A DNA stretch of 5,065 bases from positions 1-5,065 of the forward strand of contig CAMPGG010000256.1 of NCBI GenBank assembly GCA_946885335.1, in the 5' to 3' direction. The translations under genes were made by a program, and so were the position numbers. Positions 1 through 5,065 of the stretch are shown here, piece by piece. The notes beneath the pieces were generated by a model. It saw nothing but the letters and a program-made list of their open reading frames with translations, was not told where the DNA came from and searched no databases. Source of the stretch: an uncultured Chitinophagaceae bacterium. GTDB lineage: Bacteria; Bacteroidota; Bacteroidia; Chitinophagales; Chitinophagaceae. How positions within the stretch are numbered: the first letter of the stretch is position 1; each line of letters begins with the position of its first letter.

Positions 1-572
1 ACAGCCGCATCGTTTTTTACAAGGTAAGATTTACTGAAAAATTTGGTGATGTTTTTGATCAGGAACCAGGCCAGCCAATGCCTGTGCAGATCATTGATAA
101 AAAATCCTTTCCTGCTTTCCCGGTATTGCCATTGCAACATGGAAATTAATTGTTCATTGGTGAAATGATGACAAAACAAAGATGAAAATATAATATCCGG
201 CTGCTCATCAAAATTCACTTTTGCATAATCACTGCAGATCCAATGGCAGGGTAGTTGGGGGTATTGTTGCCTGGCAAATGCGATGCATTCGGGGTTTAAA
301 TCAATACCAATAAAATGAACTTTTATATTTCTTTTGTTGCAGTAATTATAAATGGCGAAAAGATTATCTCCACCACCACATCCAATTTCACATACAAGGG
401 TTGGTTTATTTTGTTGAATGTATTTTTTAATGCCTCTTAAAGTTATTGCATGACCACCAAGACGTGTATTGATGATATTTAACTCTTTTAAAGTTTGCGC
501 CATGTCAGCAAAAGGGATATCATCGGCATCCATCAATTCCTTCTGATTACTCCGTTGGCTTAAGTCTATCAT
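1..572 (-). CDS. Class I SAM-dependent methyltransferase, 3' end cut by window edge
   Basis: The reading frame starts at ATG (572-570) and stays open for 190 codons to the left edge, so the C-terminus is missing. It is read from the minus strand. Residues 62-69 (EIGCGGGD) are the glycine-rich SAM-binding motif I. D91 in GIDLNPE is the acidic residue expected to bind the ribose hydroxyls. Residues 127-137 (IIFSSLFCHHF) fit the post-motif strand, and 157-165 (FFINDLHRH) is a signature I associate with methyltransferases next to type III PKS genes in Bacteroidota (recollection, unchecked). Its ATG overlaps the stop of the PKS gene (ATGA, 572-569), so translation is probably coupled. By context it should methylate the polyketide product on oxygen or carbon. 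The fold does not tell which, and the substrate is inferred only from the neighbours. The protein appears soluble, with no membrane segment in the visible part. Confidence 0.92.
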   Translation of the reverse strand, partial: MIDLSQRSNQKELMDADDIPFADMAQTLKELNIINTRLGGHAITLRGIKKYIQQNKPTLVCEIGCGGGDNLFAIYNYCNKRNIKVHFIGIDLNPECIAFARQQYPQLPCHWICSDYAKVNFDEQPDIIFSSLFCHHFTNEQLISMLQWQYRESRKGFFINDLHRHWLAWFLIKNITKFFSKSYLVKNDAA

Positions 573-1651
573 GCAGATAAGATAAAACTTTCCATGGTTA
601 ATCCCGGCCCAAAAGCGGCGCCAAATATCGTAGCAGGTTTTTCCTGGTTTAATGCTTTCATTATTTTTTGCAAAACAAATATCACCGTGGGTGATGACAT
701 GTTGCCATAATCTTTCAGCACTTCATAACTGTATTGCAATTGGCCATTTGTGAAATCAAGACTTTTATGTACGGCTTCTAATATTTTTTTACCACCAGGG
801 TGAATGCACCAATGAGTAATTTCTTCTTTACTGCGATTAGCTGCTTTTAATGCATTATTAGTTAATTCGGAAAAATTTTCTTCAACCAGTTCTGCCACAT
901 AACTACTTAGTGTCATTAAGAAACCTTTGGATGAAAGTTCCCAGGCCATATCGGGTTTGCCTTTAGGAGCAATGGTAGAATAGAAATGATCGATGTTTAA
1001 TCCTGGTTCTTCTTTGTTGCCACTAACCAGGATGGCTGCAGCGCCATCGCCAAATAACATACTGCTGGTAATATTATCAACCGTATATTCCTTTTGAAAA
1101 TGCAGGGTACATAATTCGGTGCATGCAATTAAAATGTTTGCATTTTTATCAGCTTTACAAAATGCATCCGCCATTTTCAATGCATGTACAGCAGCATAAC
1201 AGCCCATAAAATTTACTGAAGTCCGGAAGGTAGTGGAAGGCAGGTCCAGCATATCAATTAATTCAAGATCCAGCCCCGGATTACTCATACCTGTACAACT
1301 AACAGTAATCAGGTGTGTAATTTTTTTTGATTGAAAATTCTCCAGGCAATGTTTGATAGCGTCCATTGAAAGTTTGGCTGCATATTGCTGAAACCATTCT
1401 AATCTTTTTTCAAGCCTGGGAAATGGTTCAAGATTTTCTGATGGTGTATAAAAACGCCAGCTTGCCGCTGGTAAACTATAATCTGGAATGACGGAATACC
1501 GGGTTTCTATTCCGCCTTGTTTATAAAGAAATTTTAATTTTCGTTTGTCCGATTCTGTTAGTGCATAAACCCGTTGCATAAATTCCAGTATCTCTTCCTG
1601 TTTATGCTTAAACCTTGGTACTGCTGTTCCTATGGATATAATCTTACTCAA
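569..1651 (-). CDS. Type III polyketide synthase (chalcone synthase-like)
   Basis: This 360-residue protein has the usual length for a homodimeric ketosynthase that extends a CoA-linked starter with malonyl-CoA and cyclises the chain without an acyl carrier protein. The catalytic triad is present: Cys151 in NFMGCYAAV, His284 in CIHPGG and Asn317 in YGNMSSP. The counterpart of the gatekeeper Phe215 of plant chalcone synthase is F200 in LFGDGAAA. The C-terminal loop reads GAAFGPGLTMES (residues 344-355). Residues 118-126 (SCTGMSNPG) match the conserved CoA-tunnel and dimer segment. The start is TTG at 1651: an in-frame stop lies five codons upstream and the first ATG is residue 25, inside the fold. 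GGAAA lies 4 nt before the TTG and may act as a ribosome-binding site. The start overlaps the UbiA stop by 8 bp, and the stop overlaps the methyltransferase ATG. Starter unit and ring type (resorcinol, pyrone or phloroglucinol) cannot be read from sequence. A phenolic-lipid product is plausible by analogy with Streptomyces SrsA and Azotobacter ArsB/C. Confidence 0.96.
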   Translation of the reverse strand: MSKIISIGTAVPRFKHKQEEILEFMQRVYALTESDKRKLKFLYKQGGIETRYSVIPDYSLPAASWRFYTPSENLEPFPRLEKRLEWFQQYAAKLSMDAIKHCLENFQSKKITHLITVSCTGMSNPGLDLELIDMLDLPSTTFRTSVNFMGCYAAVHALKMADAFCKADKNANILIACTELCTLHFQKEYTVDNITSSMLFGDGAAAILVSGNKEEPGLNIDHFYSTIAPKGKPDMAWELSSKGFLMTLSSYVAELVEENFSELTNNALKAANRSKEEITHWCIHPGGKKILEAVHKSLDFTNGQLQYSYEVLKDYGNMSSPTVIFVLQKIMKALNQEKPATIFGAAFGPGLTMESFILSA

Positions 1652-2507
1652 ATAATTTCCAGATTAGTAATATAAAAAAAGCCAGGTTTGTACAAGTTGC
1701 AGCCAGCCAATTCATTTGCATGGTATTTTTAAAATTGGCTGCATTTTTATCAACCCTTACCTGTAAAAACCATTTAATGAAATAAACGATAATGGGTATA
1801 AAAAAGATGCTTAGCACCAGTAATTTAATAGTCTCATTCTTTAAAATAAAGAATTGTGCCATGAAGATCCATGCAGCCAGGTATATTATAGCACAAAAAA
1901 TAAAAGTTCCGTTATAGCCAAGTTTATAGCTGAGTGTTTCAACGCCATCTTCAAGATCCTGTTGGTGCTGGTAGATTTGGGTAAGCGGGTAAAATCCACC
2001 AATTAATAAAGCACTGACTACCATTCCCTGCCAGGGCACCTGCAAACTTTTTTCAACATTACTGCCATAATAAACCAGCCAAAAAGTTAACGCACCCTGG
2101 AATATGATTACGGTGAGGTATCCAATAACAGGATATTTTTTTAAACGGATACCCCGGTAACTATAAGCTTTTGAGGCACCAATATAGAACGGCATAATCA
2201 ACCCAAACAATGGACTTACGAGGAAACCCAGCAAAATGCCAAGTACATCTAACCCGATAGTAACATGAAATAATTGTTTTGAAGGCAAGGGAGGCCGCTC
2301 TATTCCTCCAATAGGGCCTGAATCCCGGTCCATATAACTGTTATATCCATTGCTGGCAGGGTAGATGAGAAAATGGAGGATGATAAAGATTAAAATGGCC
2401 TTAAACCAATTAATTTCCGGGACCTGCGACAATGCAAAAAAGTACAATGGGGAAAGAAAAAAAGAAAATGGAATTCGCAACAATTTTATGGTAGAAGATG
2501 AAAGCAT
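1644..2507 (-). CDS. UbiA-family integral membrane prenyltransferase, variant Asp motifs
   Basis: This 287-residue polytopic protein has about eight or nine hydrophobic segments (roughly 12-29, 35-52, 85-116, 126-147, 161-178, 200-220, 229-247 and 266-285). UbiA enzymes transfer a prenyl chain from its diphosphate to an aromatic or other acceptor in the membrane, using two Mg-binding Asp motifs. Motif 1 is residues 53-64 (N56, D60, D62), followed by ERPPLPS (70-76), which matches the RPLPS segment of E. coli UbiA. Motif 2 is residues 179-192, with D184, D187, G188 and TL. Two usual acidic positions are changed: G64 replaces the last Asp of motif 1, and Q180 replaces the first Asp of motif 2. 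The start ATG is at 2507. The gene ends 8 bp inside the PKS gene, which argues that it acts on the PKS product. Menaquinone or heme synthesis (MenA, CyoE) is less likely given this context and the motif changes. Confidence 0.93.
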   Translation of the reverse strand: MLSSSTIKLLRIPFSFFLSPLYFFALSQVPEINWFKAILIFIILHFLIYPASNGYNSYMDRDSGPIGGIERPPLPSKQLFHVTIGLDVLGILLGFLVSPLFGLIMPFYIGASKAYSYRGIRLKKYPVIGYLTVIIFQGALTFWLVYYGSNVEKSLQVPWQGMVVSALLIGGFYPLTQIYQHQQDLEDGVETLSYKLGYNGTFIFCAIIYLAAWIFMAQFFILKNETIKLLVLSIFFIPIIVYFIKWFLQVRVDKNAANFKNTMQMNWLAATCTNLAFFILLIWKLFE

Positions 2508-2573
2508 GTTGCTGAAAATTATTTAAATCTTTTTAGCCCCCTCATCAATGTTTATATTCTCTGCGTTCCGGTA
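2508..2573 (-). other. Gap between Nudix and UbiA genes; no terminator seen
   Basis: This 66-bp spacer separates two genes read in the same direction. I see no GC-rich hairpin followed by a T-run, so read-through from the Nudix gene into the UbiA-PKS-methyltransferase genes is possible. On the minus strand, TAATTTTC ends 6 nt before the UbiA ATG and matches 7 of 8 positions with the Bacteroidota -7 element if the last base is ignored as the mismatch. The nearest TTG lies 24 nt upstream of it, longer than usual, so a dedicated promoter here is only weakly supported. Confidence 0.35.
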
Positions 2574-3191
2574 TTATTTTGCAGCTATCACATCTTTTAT
2601 CAGTGGGAAAGTTTTTGTGAGCATTTCCTGCAGTGATTTTTCATCTACCCATTTTATTTCAGTAATATCTTCTTCAAGTTGTGGGGTGAAATGTTGATTT
2701 TTTTTTGCTTTCATTTTAAACCAGTGACTTTCTTTTAAAATGAATTTGGTTCCTTCATGATAAGTATGGTAAGTGATCATCAAGGGTGAAATCAGTTTAA
2801 CACCTTTGGCACCTGTTTCTTCTTCAACTTCTCTCACTGCACAAACTTCCAGGGATTCACCTTTATCCAGTTTTCCTTTAGGCAGGTCCCACTTTCCCTT
2901 TCTAAATATCATGAGGATTTCCCCTTCTTCATTTTCGACTAAACCCCCGGCGGCTTGTATCAATTTAAATTTTTTGAAGAATAATTTTTTAAGTTCTTCG
3001 AAGTTCTCATGTTTAAAAACGCCGGCATGCACCTGGGGTTGCTGCATTTCAAAAATCATGGTTTTTACGGCATGCAGATCCAGTTCGTCCATGAACATGG
3101 TATCATCATGATGCAGGTAAGGTTCAATCGTTTTACTGATCTCGTCACAAAGAAAAAGCGGTTTATCGTTGAAGAATATTTTTATGAACAT
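2574..3191 (-). CDS. Nudix hydrolase with extra N-terminal region
   Basis: This 205-residue protein carries a perfect Nudix box at residues 106-128: G106, E112, then R120-E121 and E124-E125, T126, G127 and A128. It fits the GX5EX7REUXEEXGU consensus, whose glutamates bind the divalent metal used to hydrolyse a nucleoside or polyphosphate diphosphate bond. The Nudix fold spans about residues 78-200. The preceding segment RKGKWDLPKGKLDKGE resembles Ap4A and diphosphoinositol-type members, so the substrate may be a dinucleoside polyphosphate, but this is a guess. Residues 1-76 form an additional N-terminal region that I do not recognise. No signal peptide is present, so it should act in the cytoplasm. 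The ATG at 3191 is the first start in the frame after the promoter region. It is divergent from pyrE across 100 bp and is followed 66 bp later by the UbiA gene. The gene may be a housekeeping neighbour of pyrE rather than part of the polyketide pathway. Confidence 0.94.
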   Translation of the reverse strand: MFIKIFFNDKPLFLCDEISKTIEPYLHHDDTMFMDELDLHAVKTMIFEMQQPQVHAGVFKHENFEELKKLFFKKFKLIQAAGGLVENEEGEILMIFRKGKWDLPKGKLDKGESLEVCAVREVEEETGAKGVKLISPLMITYHTYHEGTKFILKESHWFKMKAKKNQHFTPQLEEDITEIKWVDEKSLQEMLTKTFPLIKDVIAAK

Positions 3192-3206
3192 GCCGCTAAT
3201 TTTTAA

Positions 3207-3237
3207 CGAATATAAGCCCCAGTAACAAGTAAACTAA
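3207..3237 (-). promoter_or_regulatory. Possible promoter for the Nudix gene
   Basis: On the minus strand, TATATTCG (3214-3207) matches the Bacteroidota -7 element TAnnTTTG with one mismatch. A TTA lies exactly 20 nt upstream (3237-3235), one base off the TTG expected at -33. The ATG is 15 nt downstream of the box, which would give a leader of about ten nucleotides. Both elements are imperfect, so this is a candidate only. It may also drive the UbiA-PKS-methyltransferase genes by read-through. Confidence 0.3.
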
Positions 3238-3256
3238 GTTAGGTTGCTGATTTTTA

Positions 3257-3287
3257 TTGCCTTCAAACAATTGAAACCTTAGTTTTG
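3257..3287 (+). promoter_or_regulatory. Bacteroidota-type promoter of pyrE
   Basis: TTG at 3257-3259 and TAGTTTTG at 3280-3287 are separated by exactly 20 nt. This fits the primary sigma-factor promoter of Bacteroidota (TTG at -33, TAnnTTTG at -7), with the -7 element matched at every fixed position. The box ends only 4 nt before the pyrE ATG (3292), so transcription should begin at or within a few bases of the start codon. That implies a leaderless or nearly leaderless mRNA and explains the lack of a ribosome-binding site. Confidence 0.75.
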
Positions 3288-3291
3288 CGCC

Positions 3292-3927
3292 ATGACAAAT
3301 GCTACTGTGATTGCTGGTAAATTATTACAGGCGGAAGCCGTTCAATTGAGTCCTTCTAAGCCCTTTACATGGGCCAGTGGTTGGAAGAGCCCGATCTATT
3401 GTGATAATCGCCGTGTACTTTCTTATCCCTATATCCGCGATTTCATAAAATCGGAAATGTGCAATATCGTTTTTGAAAAATTTCCCGATGTGGACCTTGT
3501 GGCTGGTGTAGCTACGGCAGGTATTGCCTGGGGAGCCATGGTTGCCGACCAGTTAAAGCTTCCTTTTATTTATGTTAGACCAAAACCCAAAGAACATGGA
3601 CTTGGTAACCAGATTGAAGGATATTTTCGCCGCGATCAAAAGGTAATTGTGATTGAAGACCTCGTTTCAACAGGTAAAAGCAGTTTACAGGTGGTAGATG
3701 TATTGAAAAATGAAGGCATAGAAGTGGCAGGAATGGTCTCTATTTTCACATATGGCTTTCCGGTAGCCACAGAAGCTTTTAAATCAGCAGGTATACCTTA
3801 TTATTCGCTTACAGATTATCCAAGCCTGGTGGCTTTGGCTTTAGAACGTCAAACCATTCAGACTTCTGAAGAGGAAGTTTTGTTAAAGTGGCGTGATGAT
3901 CCTGCAAATTGGACCGGTGTTTTGTAA
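3292..3927 (+). CDS. pyrE: Orotate phosphoribosyltransferase
   Basis: This enzyme converts orotate and PRPP to orotidine 5'-phosphate, the fifth step of de novo pyrimidine synthesis, in the cytoplasm. The 211-residue length agrees with the family (E. coli PyrE is 213). The PRPP-binding motif is at residues 118-130 (VIVIEDLVSTGKS) with the acidic pair E122-D123. The mobile catalytic loop is RPKPKEHG at 96-103, containing R96, K98, K100 and H102, comparable to the Arg/Lys/Lys/His set of E. coli PyrE. The N-terminal GWKSPIYCDNR (30-40) carries the Lys and Arg expected near orotate. The ATG at 3292 directly follows a strong promoter. The gene is divergent from the Nudix gene and is followed after 24 bp by a small HMA-domain gene on the same transcript. 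No attenuator-like hairpin is visible upstream, and the short leader leaves no room for one. Confidence 0.98.
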   Translation: MTNATVIAGKLLQAEAVQLSPSKPFTWASGWKSPIYCDNRRVLSYPYIRDFIKSEMCNIVFEKFPDVDLVAGVATAGIAWGAMVADQLKLPFIYVRPKPKEHGLGNQIEGYFRRDQKVIVIEDLVSTGKSSLQVVDVLKNEGIEVAGMVSIFTYGFPVATEAFKSAGIPYYSLTDYPSLVALALERQTIQTSEEEVLLKWRDDPANWTGVL

Positions 3928-3951
3928 ATTGCGATTAACTAAATCGAGATC

Positions 3952-4311
3952 ATGAAAACTTTATTCTTATCCTTACTTTTTGTTGCTGGATTAAGCTTTG
4001 CAGGCAATGCACAAACCAAGGCTGTTCAAACGGCCAAGATCAGTACACCTGGTGTTGGTTGCGAGGAGTGTAAAAAACGAATTGAAACTTACCTTAAAAG
4101 GCATGATGGAGTTTCCTATATCAATGTGAATTACAGGCGCAAAGAAACCAATGTAAAATACTGGACCGACCGGACAGATATTGAACAAATAAAAACCGCT
4201 ATTGCAAATATTGGCTACGATGCGGATGATGTTTCTGTTAGTGAAGATGCTTATAAAAGACTACCCAAAACATGTAAACGAACGGCAGATGGGGGACTAC
4301 CCAAGCACTAA
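3952..4311 (+). CDS. Exported small heavy-metal-associated (HMA) domain protein
   Basis: This 119-residue protein begins with a signal peptide (residues 1-20: Lys at position 2, hydrophobic core, then AGNA before Q21), so it should be released into the periplasm. Residues 27-95 look like one HMA ferredoxin-like domain. GVGCEEC (34-40) gives the CxxC metal site, C37 and C40, and the typical closing segment is IKTAIANIGYDAD (80-92). Such domains bind Cu(I) or related soft metals, either as chaperones or as sensors. A third cysteine, C108, lies in a short Lys/Arg-rich tail (TCKR) and could join metal binding. The gene follows pyrE by 24 bp with no terminator between them and ends 9 bp before a strong terminator, so the two are probably co-transcribed. 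A functional link to pyrimidine synthesis is not apparent. The metal and the partner are unknown, and some family members have a degenerate, non-metal role. Confidence 0.87.
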   Translation: MKTLFLSLLFVAGLSFAGNAQTKAVQTAKISTPGVGCEECKKRIETYLKRHDGVSYINVNYRRKETNVKYWTDRTDIEQIKTAIANIGYDADDVSVSEDAYKRLPKTCKRTADGGLPKH

Positions 4312-4320
4312 AAATTTTTT

Positions 4321-4351
4321 AAAAAGTCCATCCTTGTGATGGGCTTTTTTT
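4321..4351 (+). terminator. Intrinsic terminator after the pyrE-HMA operon
   Basis: A 12-bp stem (4321-4332 with 4338-4349, one G-T pair) closes a 5-nt loop, CTTGT. The core GTCCATC/GATGGGC is GC-bearing, and the 3' arm runs into a T-tract to 4351. It lies 9 bp after the HMA stop codon. The 5' arm starts with five A residues, so in the other direction the hairpin is also followed by a T-run. It may therefore also stop transcripts of the convergent lipoprotein gene, which ends 70 bp to the right. Confidence 0.9.
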
Positions 4352-4421
4352 ATGGACAGGGGTGAAAAGAAAAATCATCCAGGGCATTCTCAGGTCATTC
4401 AATGGAAGAAAAAAGATCAAC

Positions 4422-4880
4422 TTATCTTAAGAAATCCATGGATTGCTTTTGCTGGATATTGAAAGGATAAGTTTTAAAAAATCCGGCCTTCCCCAATTTT
4501 GTACTTCCTTCGGCCCTGAGTAAAACTTCTTTTTGTAACAAAATAGCCACCGGGTTTTTTAATAATTCCCTCATTAAAACATTTCCTTTCAAACGAACAA
4601 TGAACGACGAATTGGCAGAAATTGAAATTGCTGTATCCTGCTCCAACCTCCCCAGGTAAATATTATCTACATAGAAATCACCCACGGTTTCTTTCAGGTT
4701 TACTCCAAAACTATTGGGGTTAAAAAGTTCAACATCCAGGCTTACACCTGAACTATCAATACCCGGATTTTCAATATTGAAATTTTTTACTGACCTGAAT
4801 TCGGGTTCCTGGATTTTACCACAGGAGAACAAAATCGAACTGCTCAGGATCAACAAGAGGACAGGGAGGCTTTTTTTCAT
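4422..4880 (-). CDS. LEA type 2 (WHy-like) lipoprotein
   Basis: From ATG 4880 this is a 152-residue protein with a lipoprotein signal: MKK, a hydrophobic core, then ILFSC with Cys20 as the lipidated residue. The mature part is a single beta-rich domain resembling LEA_2/WHy, with the family-typical segment VELFNPNSFGVNL (residues 50-62, NPN at 54-56) and GDFYVDNIYLGRLE (67-80), followed by a strand-rich half to about residue 145. Such proteins are cell-envelope lipoproteins of unclear molecular role. Some LEA_2 members are linked to desiccation or stress tolerance. The frame is open further upstream to ATGs at 4898 and 4910, but those starts would put ten or fewer poorly charged residues ahead of the KK and spoil the signal peptide, so 4880 is preferred. 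It stands alone on the minus strand, convergent with the HMA gene. Confidence 0.85.
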   Translation of the reverse strand: MKKSLPVLLLILSSSILFSCGKIQEPEFRSVKNFNIENPGIDSSGVSLDVELFNPNSFGVNLKETVGDFYVDNIYLGRLEQDTAISISANSSFIVRLKGNVLMRELLKNPVAILLQKEVLLRAEGSTKLGKAGFFKTYPFNIQQKQSMDFLR

Positions 4881-5065
4881 GGTCAAAATAATTGACATGC
4901 AAATTACCATAAACTTCTTTTCCGTGGCAGGAGAGGCTTAACTTTAGCATTTTTATACGACTAAAATTTTTAGTTTATACCAGGCAATGAAATATTTTAT
5001 GTTTGACTAATTTTAATAGTAATTAATTATCTGTTTATATTATTAATTACAAGATGATTATAACC
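4881..5065. other. AT-rich non-coding flank upstream of the lipoprotein gene
   Basis: No gene can be supported in this 185-bp stretch. It should hold the promoter of the lipoprotein gene, but I find no clean TTG-N20-TAnnTTTG pair. TTATTTTG lies 4 nt before the ATG on the minus strand (one mismatch, no TTG at the right distance). An ATG at 5054 opens a frame that leaves the window after four codons and has no promoter or ribosome-binding site that I can defend. Confidence 0.5.
4952..4980. repeat. Palindrome framed by TTTATAC direct repeats
   Basis: A 15-bp perfect palindrome around a central T (ACTAAAATTTTTAGT, 4960-4974) sits between two copies of TTTATAC (4952-4958 and 4974-4980). The copies are spaced 22 bp apart, about two helical turns. 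The element lies about 72 bp upstream of the lipoprotein ATG, where a dimeric regulator could bind. In such AT-rich DNA part of this can arise by chance, so a regulatory role is inference. Confidence 0.4.

Noticed and set aside
2698..2706. Run of nine T (A on the coding strand) in the Nudix gene, and a similar run near 1321-1328 in the PKS gene
   Set aside because: Both could promote slippage, but the reading frames are intact and the runs simply encode Lys-rich or Lys-Ile stretches. There is no sign of programmed frameshifting.
2773..3206. Plus-strand open frames across the Nudix gene
   Set aside because: They lie antisense to a gene with a perfect Nudix box and their translations are low-complexity Ser/Pro/Leu-rich sequence without a recognisable domain.
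3991..4188. Minus-strand open frame inside the HMA gene
   Set aside because: It is fully antisense to a well-supported exported protein and shows no domain or start signal.
4259..4304. Direct repeat GACTACCCAA within the 3' end of the HMA gene
   Set aside because: The two copies encode RLPK and GLPK in the tail. The repeat is short and better explained by similar codons than by a mobile or regulatory element.
4882..4896. Inverted repeat GTCAA-N5-TTGAC just upstream of the lipoprotein start
   Set aside because: Five-base arms are common by chance in AT-rich DNA, and the flanking bases do not extend the symmetry.
4714..4941. Plus-strand open frame overlapping the lipoprotein gene
   Set aside because: It is antisense to the LEA-like coding region and has no family resemblance.
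5054..5065. ATG opening a frame at the right edge
   Set aside because: Only four codons are visible, with no promoter or ribosome-binding site, so a gene start cannot be supported.

Overview
The window looks like chromosomal DNA from a Bacteroidota bacterium, probably Chitinophagales or a relative (lineage is inferred from style, not from a marker gene). The reasons are an AT-leaning composition, almost no Shine-Dalgarno sequences, a textbook Bacteroidota promoter (TTG, 20 nt, TAGTTTTG) in front of pyrE, and protein families typical of the phylum. The window carries six complete protein genes and one partial one. There are no RNA genes, IS elements or CRISPR arrays.

Left part (1-2507, minus strand): a compact specialised-metabolism module. 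In transcription order it encodes a UbiA-family membrane prenyltransferase, a type III polyketide synthase (chalcone/alkylresorcinol-synthase fold with intact Cys-His-Asn triad) and a class I SAM-dependent methyltransferase that runs off the left edge. The UbiA and PKS genes overlap by 8 bp, with the PKS starting at TTG. The PKS and methyltransferase genes overlap by 4 bp (ATGA). This is the signature of a translationally coupled pathway. The simplest reading is a small aromatic or pyrone polyketide, possibly carrying a fatty-acyl tail, that is O- or C-methylated and prenylated at the membrane. The product is not determinable from sequence.

Middle (2574-3927): a Nudix hydrolase gene (minus) lies 66 bp upstream of the UbiA gene with no visible terminator between them, so it may be the first gene of the same transcript. 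It is divergent from pyrE (orotate phosphoribosyltransferase, plus), and the 100-bp gap between them carries the promoters. The pyrE promoter sits so close to the ATG that its mRNA is probably leaderless or nearly so.

Right part (3952-5065): 24 bp after pyrE is a small exported heavy-metal-associated (HMA) domain protein, followed by a strong hairpin terminator. Convergent to it is a LEA-type-2 lipoprotein gene (minus). The last 185 bp are AT-rich and hold no supportable gene, only a 15-bp palindrome between two copies of TTTATAC.

The most interesting element is the UbiA-type III PKS-methyltransferase module. Its UbiA protein has altered aspartate motifs, and its left end, probably including further tailoring genes, is outside the window.
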